Shown in pieces: positions 7,835-17,600 of a DNA stretch of 64,000 bases. Both the position numbers and the translations under genes were made by a program. This DNA comes from Acidimicrobiia bacterium (GTDB lineage: Bacteria > Actinomycetota > Acidimicrobiia > Acidimicrobiales > SKKL01). The DNA lies in assembly GCA_041676705.1 (NCBI GenBank), contig JBAYRL010000008.1, positions 1-64,000 of the forward strand, in the 5' to 3' direction. The first letter of the stretch is position 1. The number at the start of each line of letters is the position of its first letter. Under the pieces are notes generated by a model. The model ran no database searches. It had not been told where the DNA came from and was given only the letters and a program-made list of their open reading frames with translations.

Positions 7835-10030
7835 TCAAACTGGGGGTACGAGGTTCGAATCGATGAGGTCGGGGCGGTATCCGAGGATCCACGCCCGGAC
7901 CGAATCGACGGTGTAGCCACCCTTCGGGCCACGCACGAAAACTCCTTTCTTGGCCAGGGCTCGGATGCCGGTGTCGTCGAGATCGGCGTACTCTTTGAGT
8001 TCAGCGGCGGTGACCACAGTTTGCTTCGGCGTTCCCCGCCGTTCGAGTTCGGCATTAATGGATGAGCGGGTGACGTAACGAGCCCCGGAGGTATCCGATT
8101 CTGGATCCTCAATAAGGCGACCGCTTTTGACCCACTCCCCAACTGTTGAGTGCGCACAGCGCAACATCCCGGCGGCCACCGCGGCGGTAACGGAGCGCTT
8201 CTCGAGCCGGTCGATGCGAGCAAACTCAGAAATGAGCTGGCGAGCCTGTTCATCGGTGAGGAGCAACCCGCGGGTGTAGTCGTCCTTGTGGGCGGTGATC
8301 TTGAGTATGCCCAGCATGCGATGCACCGCGTGGTAATCAGTGCCTGCTACTTCGGCGACCTCGGCCAGAGTGGTGTAACCGTCGTGGCGTTCCCGATAGG
8401 CAATCACGTCATCGAGTCGGGCTAACCAGCAGCCATCCACCTTCACGGCGGGAATCTGGTCGGGGAACAAACGCCTCGTGGCCGATACAGCCATACCCAG
8501 ATGAGTCGCCGCTTCCTCAGTAGTGACCCGGGTCCCGTTGGTGGCGTCATCCTGCCAGCCGGCTTCGGCCAAGACTGCGTCGATCGCAGCTTGGCGAGTC
8601 CGGCAGTGGTCTGCCGCGTAGCTCGGTCGCTTGGCGGTGGGAACAATCAATGACCCAATGGTGCCTGTAATCTCGGCTTGCATCTTTTCCGCCGCCGGAC
8701 GCATAGCTTCTTTTAAGCGGTCATCAAGGGTGTAAACCAGGTCAAAAACGTCGCTGCCCGCCCGATGCCCCATCGAGCGTCGTTTGACCACCCCGTCCAC
8801 GTCGTCGCTCCAGGCGAGGTCGGTCGCGTAGCCCTTACGCATGTCGTGAGGGATGACGTAGTCATCAACGGCACCGGAGGCGCCGGTGACCCCGGTCGAG
8901 GCGTCTCGAAGCGAGGACTCAAACCCAGCCCGACCGCCTCCCTCGGAACGAATGGTTGGGACCAGCCGAGCGTCGAAATCCACTTCCCCGGTGATGGGGT
9001 CGGTGTGGAACGCCACGATAATAAGCCGTATCAAGGCGGTTAGCGCGTGAGGCAAGGCGATAAGACGAAACCCTGATTCGGTCTTGACTGCTTCTTTACG
9101 TGTCGTCTTGACAATATCCTCGTCGCTGTCTCTAACCAGATAGTTTTTGCCGCCTTGTGCCTCGATAAGCAGGTGGCCCCATCCGTCTTTTTCACCGAAG
9201 TTCGCGACGACGAGACCGTAGGCTTCACCAATCCGAAGCCCAGCAATGCGCATAAGCCAAAGAACTAACTGATGGATTACGTGCATCTCCGAAGCGATAC
9301 CGGCGGTAGCGTTAAGGGTCACCAAATACGGTTTGCGCTTCGGGCGCCCCTTCGGGGCCATGGCTTTAACCCCAAAGGTGAGCCCTGAGGTGGCCTGGGG
9401 GCCGGTCCCCACCAGGGTGATGTCGACCCCAAGGAGTTGGGCGTGGTTCAACACTTCGGTGAGAATCCATAGGTAGTTGCCCACCACCTTTTTCGCATAG
9501 GTCCTGCCGGTGGGCGGCGCTCCGCCTGGTTCGGCGGGATAGCCAGCCATCATCCGAACCCAGGCAATGACTTTGGCTCGCCCGGTCTCAAGGTCCAAGG
9601 TCAATAGATCGTCGAAGGCGGGGATGAGGTGGCGGTTCAGAATGCCTAGAACATCTTTCGTTCGCTCGGCATCGGCGCCGTGCAACAACGCATAATGCTC
9701 GCGGTGCCATCTGGCGCCGACCTCGGCGAGGCGAACCGGGCGCTGACCATCTGCGTGGTCCGCACGGGGTTCTAACGAGGCTGGGGACTCCGGTGGTGAG
9801 CTCACCGGTGCTTGGCCTACAGTCCGGCGAGATACCCGTCCTTCGGTTGAGGCGCGCTGAGCGGGCAGGCCAGCGTTGAGCCGCTCGACCTGGGTCGCTA
9901 ACCAGAACCTGGCTGCTTTCTCGTCTAGCCAGGAGGTGCTGACCCGACGCCGGGAACCCCGCTCAGCGGGGACGCTGGCCACCCATCGACCGTTTTGTTT
10001 CTTGATGCTTCCTGTGAGTGGGCGGGCCAT
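7835..10030 (-). CDS. Tyrosine-family site-specific integrase with HTH-rich tail
   Basis: A 731-residue protein. Residues 5-50 resemble an arm-site-binding domain (GSIKKQNGRWVASV), about 100-205 a core-binding domain, and 235-445 the catalytic domain. Catalytic residues seen are R266 (GLRIGEAYG), H395 and R398 (PHDMRKGYATDLAW), H422 (RSMGHRAG) and Y433 (DLVYT). Residues about 500-731 are an unusual extension with three or four helix-turn-helix segments (TTEEAATHLGM, TTLAEVAEVAG, VTAAVAAGMLRC, VTAAELKEYADL). The gene overlaps the upstream excisionase gene by one base (TAATG) and faces a tRNA 1.1 kb away, so it most likely integrates the surrounding element at that tRNA. All catalytic residues are present. 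Confidence 0.8.
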   Translation of the reverse strand: MARPLTGSIKKQNGRWVASVPAERGSRRRVSTSWLDEKAARFWLATQVERLNAGLPAQRASTEGRVSRRTVGQAPVSSPPESPASLEPRADHADGQRPVRLAEVGARWHREHYALLHGADAERTKDVLGILNRHLIPAFDDLLTLDLETGRAKVIAWVRMMAGYPAEPGGAPPTGRTYAKKVVGNYLWILTEVLNHAQLLGVDITLVGTGPQATSGLTFGVKAMAPKGRPKRKPYLVTLNATAGIASEMHVIHQLVLWLMRIAGLRIGEAYGLVVANFGEKDGWGHLLIEAQGGKNYLVRDSDEDIVKTTRKEAVKTESGFRLIALPHALTALIRLIIVAFHTDPITGEVDFDARLVPTIRSEGGGRAGFESSLRDASTGVTGASGAVDDYVIPHDMRKGYATDLAWSDDVDGVVKRRSMGHRAGSDVFDLVYTLDDRLKEAMRPAAEKMQAEITGTIGSLIVPTAKRPSYAADHCRTRQAAIDAVLAEAGWQDDATNGTRVTTEEAATHLGMAVSATRRLFPDQIPAVKVDGCWLARLDDVIAYRERHDGYTTLAEVAEVAGTDYHAVHRMLGILKITAHKDDYTRGLLLTDEQARQLISEFARIDRLEKRSVTAAVAAGMLRCAHSTVGEWVKSGRLIEDPESDTSGARYVTRSSINAELERRGTPKQTVVTAAELKEYADLDDTGIRALAKKGVFVRGPKGGYTVDSVRAWILGYRPDLIDSNLVPPV

Positions 10031-10395
10031 TACGCGGCCGCCTTGGTGAGCAACCCACGCATAAACGCAATTTCGTCATCGGAGCGCGAGAGGCTCTCTT
10101 TGAGGGCTTCTATCTCGGCGTTGGCCAGAGCCAGGTCTTGGCGAGCCATGACGAGGTCGCGTTCGTTACGGCTCCGTCCCAAAATCTCGGCCACGTCGGT
10201 GTTTGACGCGAGAGGGTCAAGCATCCCCGCAGCCACCAGATCCGCCAGCGGCACCTCCCAAGCGCCGCTCTTATTCTTACGCGTGTTGGGCAGCTTTTCG
10301 GCTTTGTTTGCCCGACGGATCGTGGAGATGTCACAACCGCACAGCTCAGCGGCGACCCTAAATGTAACGAAAGCCGGTGTTTTTGGCTCAGACAT
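10030..10395 (-). CDS. MerR/excisionase-like HTH protein
   Basis: 121 residues. The first 50 (FVTFRVAAELCGCDISTIRR, then LPNTRKNKSGAWEVPLADLVAAG) form a winged helix-turn-helix of the type used by excisionases and small partner proteins of integrases. A short coiled coil follows (about 80-112). AAGGAG lies nine bases before the ATG, and a hairpin abuts that site (10411-10433). It shares a TAATG junction with the integrase gene, so the two are translationally coupled. Its role is inferred as directing excision or repressing the element. Confidence 0.6.
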   Translation of the reverse strand: MSEPKTPAFVTFRVAAELCGCDISTIRRANKAEKLPNTRKNKSGAWEVPLADLVAAGMLDPLASNTDVAEILGRSRNERDLVMARQDLALANAEIEALKESLSRSDDEIAFMRGLLTKAAA

Positions 10396-10404
10396 GGTTC
10401 AGTG

Positions 10405-10433
10405 CTCCTTCACCAGGCCACTCGGCTCTGGTG
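10405..10433 (-). promoter_or_regulatory. Hairpin abutting the Shine-Dalgarno of the excisionase-like gene
   Basis: On the minus strand CACCAG-A-GCC-GAGT-GGC-CTGGTG (10433-10411) folds into a nine-base-pair hairpin with one bulged A and a GAGU loop, followed at once by AAGGAG (10410-10405). The layout matches the two leader hairpins near 4.8-4.97 kb, but the sequence differs. It would plausibly control access to the ribosome-binding site of the int operon. Confidence 0.4.
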
Positions 10434-11065
10434 GGAGAACTGGTCCCGGACGTTCCCGGTGGCGCACTCACCGCGAAATCGGGGGTCGGGGCCGTCACTA
10501 CACCGGGTAACAACCGTGGGAGTAACAGCCCACACAACCGCCGCGTTGACACACCAAGCGGTAACAACACACACGCCGACGGCGATACACACGGCGGTAA
10601 CAACCCACACGCCGTTAGCGATACACACGGCGGTAGCAACACACACGCCAGACACCCCGGGGTAGCAACCCATGCAGCGACCACAGGCACCGCGCTGGCG
10701 ATACAGCCAGGCGTCGCCCCGAGCGGAGCGGCGAAGATTCCAACATCGAGCCGCCGCCCAGCCAACGCCCCAGCCCGAGGTTGGTGGCGCGGGTCCCGCG
10801 GGTCAGAACCCGAAAAACCGTTCAAGCCCCTCGCACTACGCCAGGTAATAGGCGCTCCGATATCGGGCGAGCGCCGAGTCGATAAACCGCCGCCTAAATG
10901 CGATAAACCCCCCGCCGGACCAAAACAGGGCCGCTCCCGCCAACTAGTTGCCCACCCATACCCGGCCAAACCCCCACAAATCCAGGGGTAGGCAGGGGTG
11001 GGCTGCGGTAGGCAAGCCTGGGCAACTAATGCGATAAACTCCCGTCCCGGCGCTGCGGAATAGAG
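10434..11065. other. Non-coding interval between the int operon and the tRNA; likely attP/arm region
   Basis: Some 630 bases with long open frames on both strands (about 190-200 codons each) that are low-complexity and mutually overlapping, so neither is called. It contains the 36-bp tandem repeat, three copies of CGATAAACnCC (10880, 10901, 11032), and a purine/pyrimidine-biased stretch around 10980-11030 with repeated GGTAGGCA. Position between an integrase operon and its probable tRNA target suggests attachment-site DNA. Confidence 0.4.
10559..10649. repeat. 36-bp tandem repeat, about 2.5 copies, with decayed flanking copies
   Basis: Units run 10559-10594, 10595-10630 and 10631-10649 (partial). 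Each begins CGGTARCAAC, continues MCACACGCCG and ends GATACACACGG. Looser versions of the GGTAACAAC/CACAC pattern extend to about 10500 and 10720. Copies are head to tail without spacers, so this is not a CRISPR array. Lying upstream of an excisionase/integrase operon, it could be a set of protein-binding iterons. Both strands are open across it, but no coding function is convincing. Confidence 0.6.
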
Positions 11066-11117
11066 CGAAAAAGCACGAAAGGCCCCAATATGTGGAGCCT
11101 TTCGTTGGAGTTTATCG
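10880..11117. repeat. Dispersed CGATAAACnCC repeats, possible integrase arm sites
   Basis: Four copies: direct at 10880-10890, 10901-10911 and 11032-11042, and inverted at 11107-11117 (GGAGTTTATCG). The second and third are also preceded by AATG, giving AATGCGATAAAC. Short repeats in both orientations beside an integrase gene and next to the tRNA are typical of arm-type binding sites for tyrosine integrases. The function is inferred. Confidence 0.4.
11066..11105 (-). terminator. Terminator downstream of the initiator tRNA
   Basis: Minus strand: ACGAAAGGC (11105-11097) pairs with GCCTTTCGT (11083-11075). Inner CCA/TGG pairs surround a short loop, and GCTTTTTCGC follows. This sits about 20 bases beyond the CCA end of the tRNA and fits an intrinsic terminator for it. 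Confidence 0.65.
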
Positions 11118-11123
11118 TTTAGA

Positions 11124-11200
<77 letters not shown>

Positions 11201-11216
11201 GCGAAGTAGATGTACT

Positions 11217-11246
11217 ACCCTAGCGGGCTAAGGGCACCTCACACAA
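11217..11246 (-). promoter_or_regulatory. Putative promoter of the initiator tRNA
   Basis: Minus strand TTGTGT (11246-11241), an 18-base spacer, then TAGGGT (11222-11217), ending 16 bases before the tRNA 5' end. The match to an actinobacterial sigma-70 promoter is moderate. Confidence 0.35.
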
Positions 11247-11302
11247 CTTCCATCCGATACAAACATTTCTACTTCTTATTAAAACCGTTGGTATTCACAG
11301 TG

Positions 11303-12328
11303 CTAGTCAGTCTTGAGTGCCAAATGCCACCCACGAGCTCCTGCTACAACCGGGACAACGACTGACCCCACTAGGCCACCTGAGAGTACTGAATTGGCCA
11401 CGACGGCCACCGCCAAAATTTCATCTGGCGACATATTGGACGACCACTGCGACGCCAGGGCCTGGCTAACCACTAAAACGACTATGAAAAACAAGGCCAA
11501 AACGTTGTGACAAATACCAACTACCAAAACGTTTGACACACTGGCACCATTCAAAAAATAGATTGCTGCTTCTCTTATTTGGGCCAGCGACATCAAGGTG
11601 CCGATTACGATCGAGATCACAAACACACCCCACAAGAGCTGCTGCGAACGAGCGGAAGTATAACGTGCCTCGATTTGCTCGTAGCTATCATTAAGCGGAG
11701 GGCTTTGTAGGGTTATCTGGCCTTCAATGCCCAGGAGTTGGCCAAGGATTGCAGTGCCTTCAGCTTGAGCCTCAGGTTCAAAACTGACCCAGCATTCAGC
11801 ACTAGTACTTAATTGGCCTATCGTGGGCACAAACACGTTGAACGCCCGATCCCCTAACCACTCGACAGTGGTCGTGCCTATTGACACTGAGGCGGAAGAC
11901 GCCTTGAGGGCATTGAGAGAAACGAGTTCCGCAGTTCTAGGCCCTGCAAGTAGGATTGCGCCTGCAGAATTCCCAGGTAGGTTTGGGTCGAGAAGCCGGA
12001 CAAAGCCCGGCGTGACAGCATCAAAGGTGAGGCCCACCCCGAGTGGCCCTACCGATTCTCGACGTATAGATTCGACCGCCCCGGAGGCAACGACACCTTT
12101 CACAGCGGAATGAAGTCCGTCACAACGTCGAGAATTGATACCACCCGACGCAATGGTAATATTTCCACCTGCCGTAGCTAGCTGCTGGCGAGCCACTTTC
12201 CGCTCTTTCCGTGCACTAAGTTCGGTATTTACAGCCACTGAAGCAACAAGCGCACACAGTATGAACGCGCCAACATACACCGGATTGCGCGAAAATAAAT
12301 TTGATATTCCTTCCCGCGCCCACCTCAT
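11303..12328 (-). CDS. FtsX/MacB-like ABC transporter permease
   Basis: A 341-residue membrane protein. One N-terminal membrane helix (about 14-35) is followed by an extracytoplasmic domain of some 200 residues. Three C-terminal helices follow (about 233-255, 266-292 and 305-332). This is the MacB/FtsX topology, used for lipoprotein release, peptide export or mechanotransmission rather than substrate channelling. Its ATG overlaps the stop of the adaptor gene (ATGA). With the ATPase and lipoprotein genes upstream it forms one operon. The DNA here is visibly AT-richer than the neighbouring 14.6-21 kb genes, consistent with acquisition. With the adaptor broken, the assembly may not work. Confidence 0.65.
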   Translation of the reverse strand: MRWAREGISNLFSRNPVYVGAFILCALVASVAVNTELSARKERKVARQQLATAGGNITIASGGINSRRCDGLHSAVKGVVASGAVESIRRESVGPLGVGLTFDAVTPGFVRLLDPNLPGNSAGAILLAGPRTAELVSLNALKASSASVSIGTTTVEWLGDRAFNVFVPTIGQLSTSAECWVSFEPEAQAEGTAILGQLLGIEGQITLQSPPLNDSYEQIEARYTSARSQQLLWGVFVISIVIGTLMSLAQIREAAIYFLNGASVSNVLVVGICHNVLALFFIVVLVVSQALASQWSSNMSPDEILAVAVVANSVLSGGLVGSVVVPVVAGARGWHLALKTD

Positions 12329-13374
12329 TGCGAAGAATGACAGCTCGCAACATCACCGAGTACCCATGGATTGAACTGAATTGTTTCACCTATGAGGTCG
12401 TCACCTGAATCTAAATATGCTGTGCCGTTTGAATCCTCTTTTACTGCAACAACGTGATATTCCAAACCTTCTGATTTTAAGGTAGCCACACATGTCTTAC
12501 CGCTCTGATCAACAATAAGCGCTGACGAAGGAACCATCACGAAAGACTCTCGCGACTCAAACGTTATTAACACCTCGACCGAATCTGGTTCATTGCGCAG
12601 AGCATCAATAAATACCAATTTATCCGCAATAATTTCCCAATTAAAACGGCCTTCATTAACGACGACATCGATAGATTCACCGCTGTCAAACGACAGAGAT
12701 GCTATTCCCGAGACCCGACCAAGTTCGATGGGAATACCAGCCGCATTCACCACTCGCAATCTTTCAATTGACGGGGTCGACTGCAGGATTTGTTCGCCAG
12801 TAACTAACTGTGTTCCCAGGCCAAGCATACTACCAACCTGAAAAATTGACTGCGTTCCCCATATCACATAACCAGGTCGAAATACGCCATCACGTTCTGG
12901 GAATCCGTTTTGCGCTTGAAACTGTTGAATTTGACGCCGTAACGAGGCTTCTGAATCAACATAATCTAATATTCGAAGGTACGAAGCAACAGCCTCAACA
13001 TCACTACCGCTTTGATTGCTAGCTATATCGCGGTACAGAGGCACAGTGCTCGGAAAATAACGAATTGTGCTGTTATCAACGTCAAATATTGCATCACCTC
13101 TGGAGAGTTCATCGCCCACCTTGCGGTGCACGCTTGTTACCATTTGTGAACCACCGCGCCATCGAAGCGTTTCTCCTGGCACCCAAGACAACTCGATTCG
13201 GCCAGCCACTCTGGTAGATATCAGGCCATCTCGTACCGTTCCCAATATCGGTACCGGTTTCGTTTACGAAGCAATGTCACGAAATGTTGAATCCGCACGA
13301 ACCACCAACAAGGCCGAAAACATCACCATGGTGATACCCACGATGGATAGTAAAACTGTGGCGTTGCGCTTCAT
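12325..13374 (-). pseudogene. Membrane-fusion/adaptor protein split by an in-frame TAA
   Basis: The reading frame starts ATG at 13374, sharing one base with the stop of the ATPase gene (TAATG). It encodes MKRNATVLLSIVG..., a membrane anchor (about 7-26), and stops at TAA (13266-13264, codon 37). The same frame continues without interruption for 313 codons to the ATGA junction with the permease gene. The distal part has the order expected for an RND/MacA-type adaptor with a peptidoglycan-binding-like insert (GSDVEAVASYLRILDYVD ... FQAQNGF). Re-initiation at TTG 13245 would give a cytosolic protein without its anchor. A single substitution (for example CAA, GAA or AAA to TAA) explains the break. 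Readthrough or a sequencing error are alternatives. Confidence 0.7.
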
Positions 13375-13988
13375 TAGAATGGTGCCGAAAGGACCGTTGG
13401 AAATTTCTGGGCGACAGACATATCGTGGGTCGCCACTACGACCGCTGTTGAGGAATCCACCTGTAACATCAGGTCTGCCACTAACATCGAATTCTCCTCA
13501 TCGAGCTGCCCAGTCGGCTCATCAGCAAGCAATAACTTAGGCGAGCTAACAAGTGCACGAGCGACACAAAGTCGCTGCAACTCTCCCCCCGATAAGTTTT
13601 TTGAAATATCGAGCTCCCGCCCTGCCAAACCAACCTTAGCGAGTTCTAACCGAGCTAATTGGCGGGCCTTCTTGCCTCCTTGGATCGGCAGGACACCGAT
13701 AGCAACGTTGTCTACAACGCTACGCCGTAAAATTACCGGATTCGTTTGGTGGATAATGCGAACTTCCTGTTGCTTTGGCCTGCGAACACTACCGTCAAAA
13801 GCGGCAAGGCCACCTCCCAGCAGTGCAAGAATTGTAGATTTTCCCGAACCAGACGGACCTACAATCGCGATTCGGTCGCCTTCGTGAACGCGAAGATTTA
13901 ATGCGCGAAACACCCAACCCCGTGACTTGTAGCAAACCGAAACGTCACGAAGCTCAGCAACTAACTGGTTCTTGTTCGTTCCATACAT
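13374..13988 (-). CDS. LolD/MacB-type ABC transporter ATPase
   Basis: 204 residues, a complete nucleotide-binding domain: Walker A GPSGSGKS, Q-loop around IIHQTNPVI, signature LSGGELQRL, Walker B LLLADEPTGQLD and switch histidine in VVVATHD. The LSGGE/DEPTGQLD form is that of the LolD/MacB/FtsE group, which partners FtsX-like permeases. Its start lies 27 bases inside the upstream lipoprotein gene, and its TAA shares a base with the ATG of the adaptor frame. It energises the permease encoded two genes downstream. Confidence 0.85.
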   Translation of the reverse strand: MYGTNKNQLVAELRDVSVCYKSRGWVFRALNLRVHEGDRIAIVGPSGSGKSTILALLGGGLAAFDGSVRRPKQQEVRIIHQTNPVILRRSVVDNVAIGVLPIQGGKKARQLARLELAKVGLAGRELDISKNLSGGELQRLCVARALVSSPKLLLADEPTGQLDEENSMLVADLMLQVDSSTAVVVATHDMSVAQKFPTVLSAPF

Positions 13989-14488
13989 TCTGCAAAGATA
14001 TCTGGATAATTAGATTGCACAATAGATATCAACTGTTCTTGAGGGTAGTTCGAGATATCAATACCATTGCTCTTTGCACACTCCACAATTTTTCGAGCTA
14101 GATCTTGTTGCTCAACCCGACTTGGGATGTTCGCTGAAGCGTAATAATCATAAATTCGATCAAGGTGCTCAGCCTTACAGGCCTTTTCTATTTCTGGACC
14201 GTTTTCGACTGCCGAATAGCCAAGTTCAGTAATAACCTCGTTATTGTTTACGACCCGTAGGCGCGCAGTGTGAGGTACAATCCCGCCGTCTTCCATGCAA
14301 CTGATGACCCTTTGAAAAGCTGCCTCCAGCTCGGCCACAGTGACTTCACCATCTCGAAGAGCTTCGCGCTGAGAGACTGGCACATCGTCAAGCGAACGTT
14401 CATGCGCATCGCTACGAGTAACGCACCCTGCCAGAATAAATACGGCCAGAAGGGCTATACCTAGACGGCTCAACTTTTGACAGTTCAT
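13961..14488 (-). CDS. Lipoprotein of the ABC export operon
   Basis: 175 residues from ATG 14488, chosen because MNCQKLSRLGIALLAVFILAGC is a textbook lipoprotein signal with lipobox L-A-G-C; an in-frame ATG at 14545 would place 19 extra residues ahead of it. The mature part is acidic, with three Cys residues (ISCMEDGG, EKACKAEH, VECAKSNG) and a fourth near the end (FAECMER). It resembles no family I can name. The 3' end overlaps the ATPase gene by 28 bases, so it belongs to this operon. It may be a substrate-binding or accessory component of the exporter. Confidence 0.6.
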   Translation of the reverse strand: MNCQKLSRLGIALLAVFILAGCVTRSDAHERSLDDVPVSQREALRDGEVTVAELEAAFQRVISCMEDGGIVPHTARLRVVNNNEVITELGYSAVENGPEIEKACKAEHLDRIYDYYASANIPSRVEQQDLARKIVECAKSNGIDISNYPQEQLISIVQSNYPDIFAECMERTRTS

Positions 14489-14626
14489 TTCATTCACTAA
14501 GCAAGTGATGGACCGTAAGCAGGTCGCCAAGTCTCGGACTTTCATCCCAGAATTGACATTAGGCTTACAGCACGTCAGGTTATCACTTGTCTTTGCCAGG
14601 CGCCTCGATTGTACTGAGACCTGGCC

Positions 14627-17600
14627 TTACGCAGCGTCGGCTGGCAAGGACGGCTCAGATGAAACCGAGTCATCCGGGTTTCCGCTACCTGAACTTCCAG
14701 GTTCGCTTTGGCCATCGGTGCCACTACCTCCTGCGCCAGCACCGCCGCCCGAACCCGAACTTGTACCATTTTGTCCGGCAGAAGCGGCCATCGCCGCCTC
14801 GATCAAACGACGAGCCTCGTTAACCAGACGTTGATATTCACCCAGTTCACCCCGAGTCAATGCAGCATCGGCACGGCTCAAGGCGTCACCGGCCTGCTCC
14901 AACAACTCGGACACGGTGCCCGAAGTACCGGGCTCGGAGGGCTCAACATCGCCAGGCTCATCGGGCCCATCCGAGGGAGTACCGCCACCAGGCTCTTCAG
15001 TTTCAGTATCGTCATCGCCCTCAACAAAACCCGGGTCTTCTTGAGTCTCTGGCGAAGAACCGGGGAACAGCTCTTCTAACGCCTCTTTGAGTGACCGTTC
15101 CATTGCGATTCGATCACCAGAAACCACAATCACATAGCGCAGCTCGGGCACCTGCGTTTGTCCCGATGCCTCGGTATATAGCGGTCTAACATACAAAATT
15201 GAATTCTCAATTGGTACCAAAATGAGATCCCCGAGACGAACCTTTGATGCTTCACGGTTCAACAGGTTCAACTGAGGCGAAATCTGCGCGTTCGACTTTA
15301 TGTTGGCATTAACAATGCCCGGCCCATCCACCTCGGTACCTGGCATGACGTAGGTAATAAGACGACCGTAATCATCTGGGTCAGACTTTGCCACCATGAA
15401 AGCTCGCAGCTCTTTACGCTCATCATTTTCCGAAACTGGCACAAACGACCGCTGAATCACAAACGACTGTTGGTCTTCACCAGGCAGCTTCATCATCAGG
15501 TAATAAGGCAGAATGCGTCGTTCCCTAGTCCGCCCGGTCGATTCCCCCGATTCTAAAGTGATGTCGGTGGTACCGGAATCAGTTAGTGATGAACCTGGGT
15601 CTTGAGCTACGTTCCAGGCCTTTTGCTTCGAATAAAAATCGGCCACGTCGGTCAGCTGATAACGACCCCACATGTTGGTTTGCACCGTAAATAGGTCTTC
15701 CGGGTAGCGCAGGTTCTGGCGCATCTCATCGGGCATTTCGCTCATTGGGGAAAACAACGCCGGGAAAGCCTTGGCATAGGCAGCAATGATGGGGTCGTCT
15801 TCATCAATAATGAAAAGCCGCACGCTACCGTCATAGCCGTCAACCACTGCCTTCACTGAGTTCCGCACATAGTTGAACGAGTGGTCGAGCCCACTGCCGC
15901 GTTGCAGCTGTTCGCGATCGGCTTGTTGCGCATAGGGATAGCGATCGGTGGTGGTGTAAGCATCCACCACGAAAGAAACCCCACCTTCCATCACCACGGC
16001 GTACGGGTCGCCGTCGAAATGAAGGAATGGTGCCACTGCTTGCAAACGTTCGCGCACGTCACGGATATACAGAATCTGCGAATCAGACTTAATGTAATTC
16101 GAAATCAGCGGGTTGTAATCAGCGAACCGCAAAGCGAAAGCAGCCCTGCGTATCCACGAGCCCATCTTCACCCCGTAATCGCCGGTATAACGGGTTACTT
16201 CGGATTCTGCTGGGGCTCCGTCTTCACCAATCTCACTAATGTCGACTTCATAATCGATCTCTCGACGATCGGTGTTCACAATGGCGAAATCGGAAAGGTT
16301 CTCACCAAAATAGATCTGTGGACGATCGATTTCTCGCCCGATCAATTCATCGCCACTAACTGGAATATTACCCACCACAAAACTTGGCCGACCGCTGGGG
16401 TCGATGGCATTCGACGGAGCAATCACCAAACCATAACCATGGGTGTAGGCGAGGCGCTTGCCTTCCCAGGAATCAATTGGCACACCACTGGGGTTCAACT
16501 CTCGAGCCCCAATAACCACCTGAGTTGGCTCACCATCAATCGTGTAACGGTCGACATCGAGATCGTTAAAGCGGTAGAAACCAAAGTCGGCCTGCAACCG
16601 CTGGAAAGTGTCGTTCACAATTTTCGGGTCAACCAGTCGAATATTACGAATGGTGTCTTGGTTAGCCTGAATGTCTGCAGCGGTTAAATTACCGTCGTAA
16701 TCAAAATCGTAAACCTCAACATCGTCAAGGCCCATGGCGGCTCGGGTGGCCGTCATATTCCGTTGGATATAAGGCGCTTCCTGCGTGGATTCAGCCGGTT
16801 CAACCTTGAAACGCTGAATAAAGGCCGGATAGATTCCCGACACCACAATCGACACAAACGCCCACAGACCAACTGCCACCGCTGGCAGCACCCAACCCCG
16901 TCGTTTGATGTTGTAGAGAAAAAGCCCGGCCGCGAAAATCGAGATCAGCAGTAAGAGATGGATGGCTGGAAGCTGGGCGTTCACATCGGTGTAACCAGCA
17001 CCGTCGACAGCGCCACGGCTAGAGAAGGTGAGTTCGAAGCGATCGAGCCAATAACCAGCTGCCCGCACCAACGCCAACACACCCAACAACACTGAGATGT
17101 GGGCTTTGACCTGAGGCGTCACCCGATCAGATCGCAGTTGAACTCGAATACCACCGTTCACGTAATGTGCCGCTACCGACACAATAAGAATGATGATAAT
17201 GGCGGCAAACAACCAGCTTGTCAGGAACGATAAAAACGGTAGTTTGAAGACGTAAAAGCCCACATCGGTGTGAAACAGCTCGTCTTTCACCCCAAAGTCA
17301 GACCCGTTGCGAAACAAAATCCATGCGTTCCACTGCGTTGCGGTGCCAAGCCCCGCGATTAGCGCAAACGCCAACGAAATAGCGGCCCGCACCAAGTTGG
17401 TTTTTGAGCCTATGGCATCACGGTATCGGTCGATCAGTTCGTCTTCAGGGCTGGTGGCTCGAAATCGAGGCGCCAAATGATCAGCCACCCAAAGATTCAG
17501 ATACATGAGCACGAAGAAAGTGCCCGTAAAGACTGTGGCTAGCGCTACCTTGGCGCCCACCACGCCCTTCCAAACGCTGGAAAACTTAAGGGCATCAAAC

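Noticed and set aside
10559..10649. CRISPR-like 36-bp periodicity
   Set aside because: The units are contiguous head-to-tail copies with no unique spacers, and no cas gene is near.
10377..10991. Open frames of about 190-200 codons on both strands over the repeat region
   Set aside because: Their composition follows the DNA repeat and GC bias, they overlap each other fully and lack known motifs; the region reads better as attachment/regulatory DNA.
15881..16687. 268-codon frame antisense to the UPF0182 gene
   Set aside because: It lies wholly inside a well-recognised gene on the other strand, and its protein is featureless.
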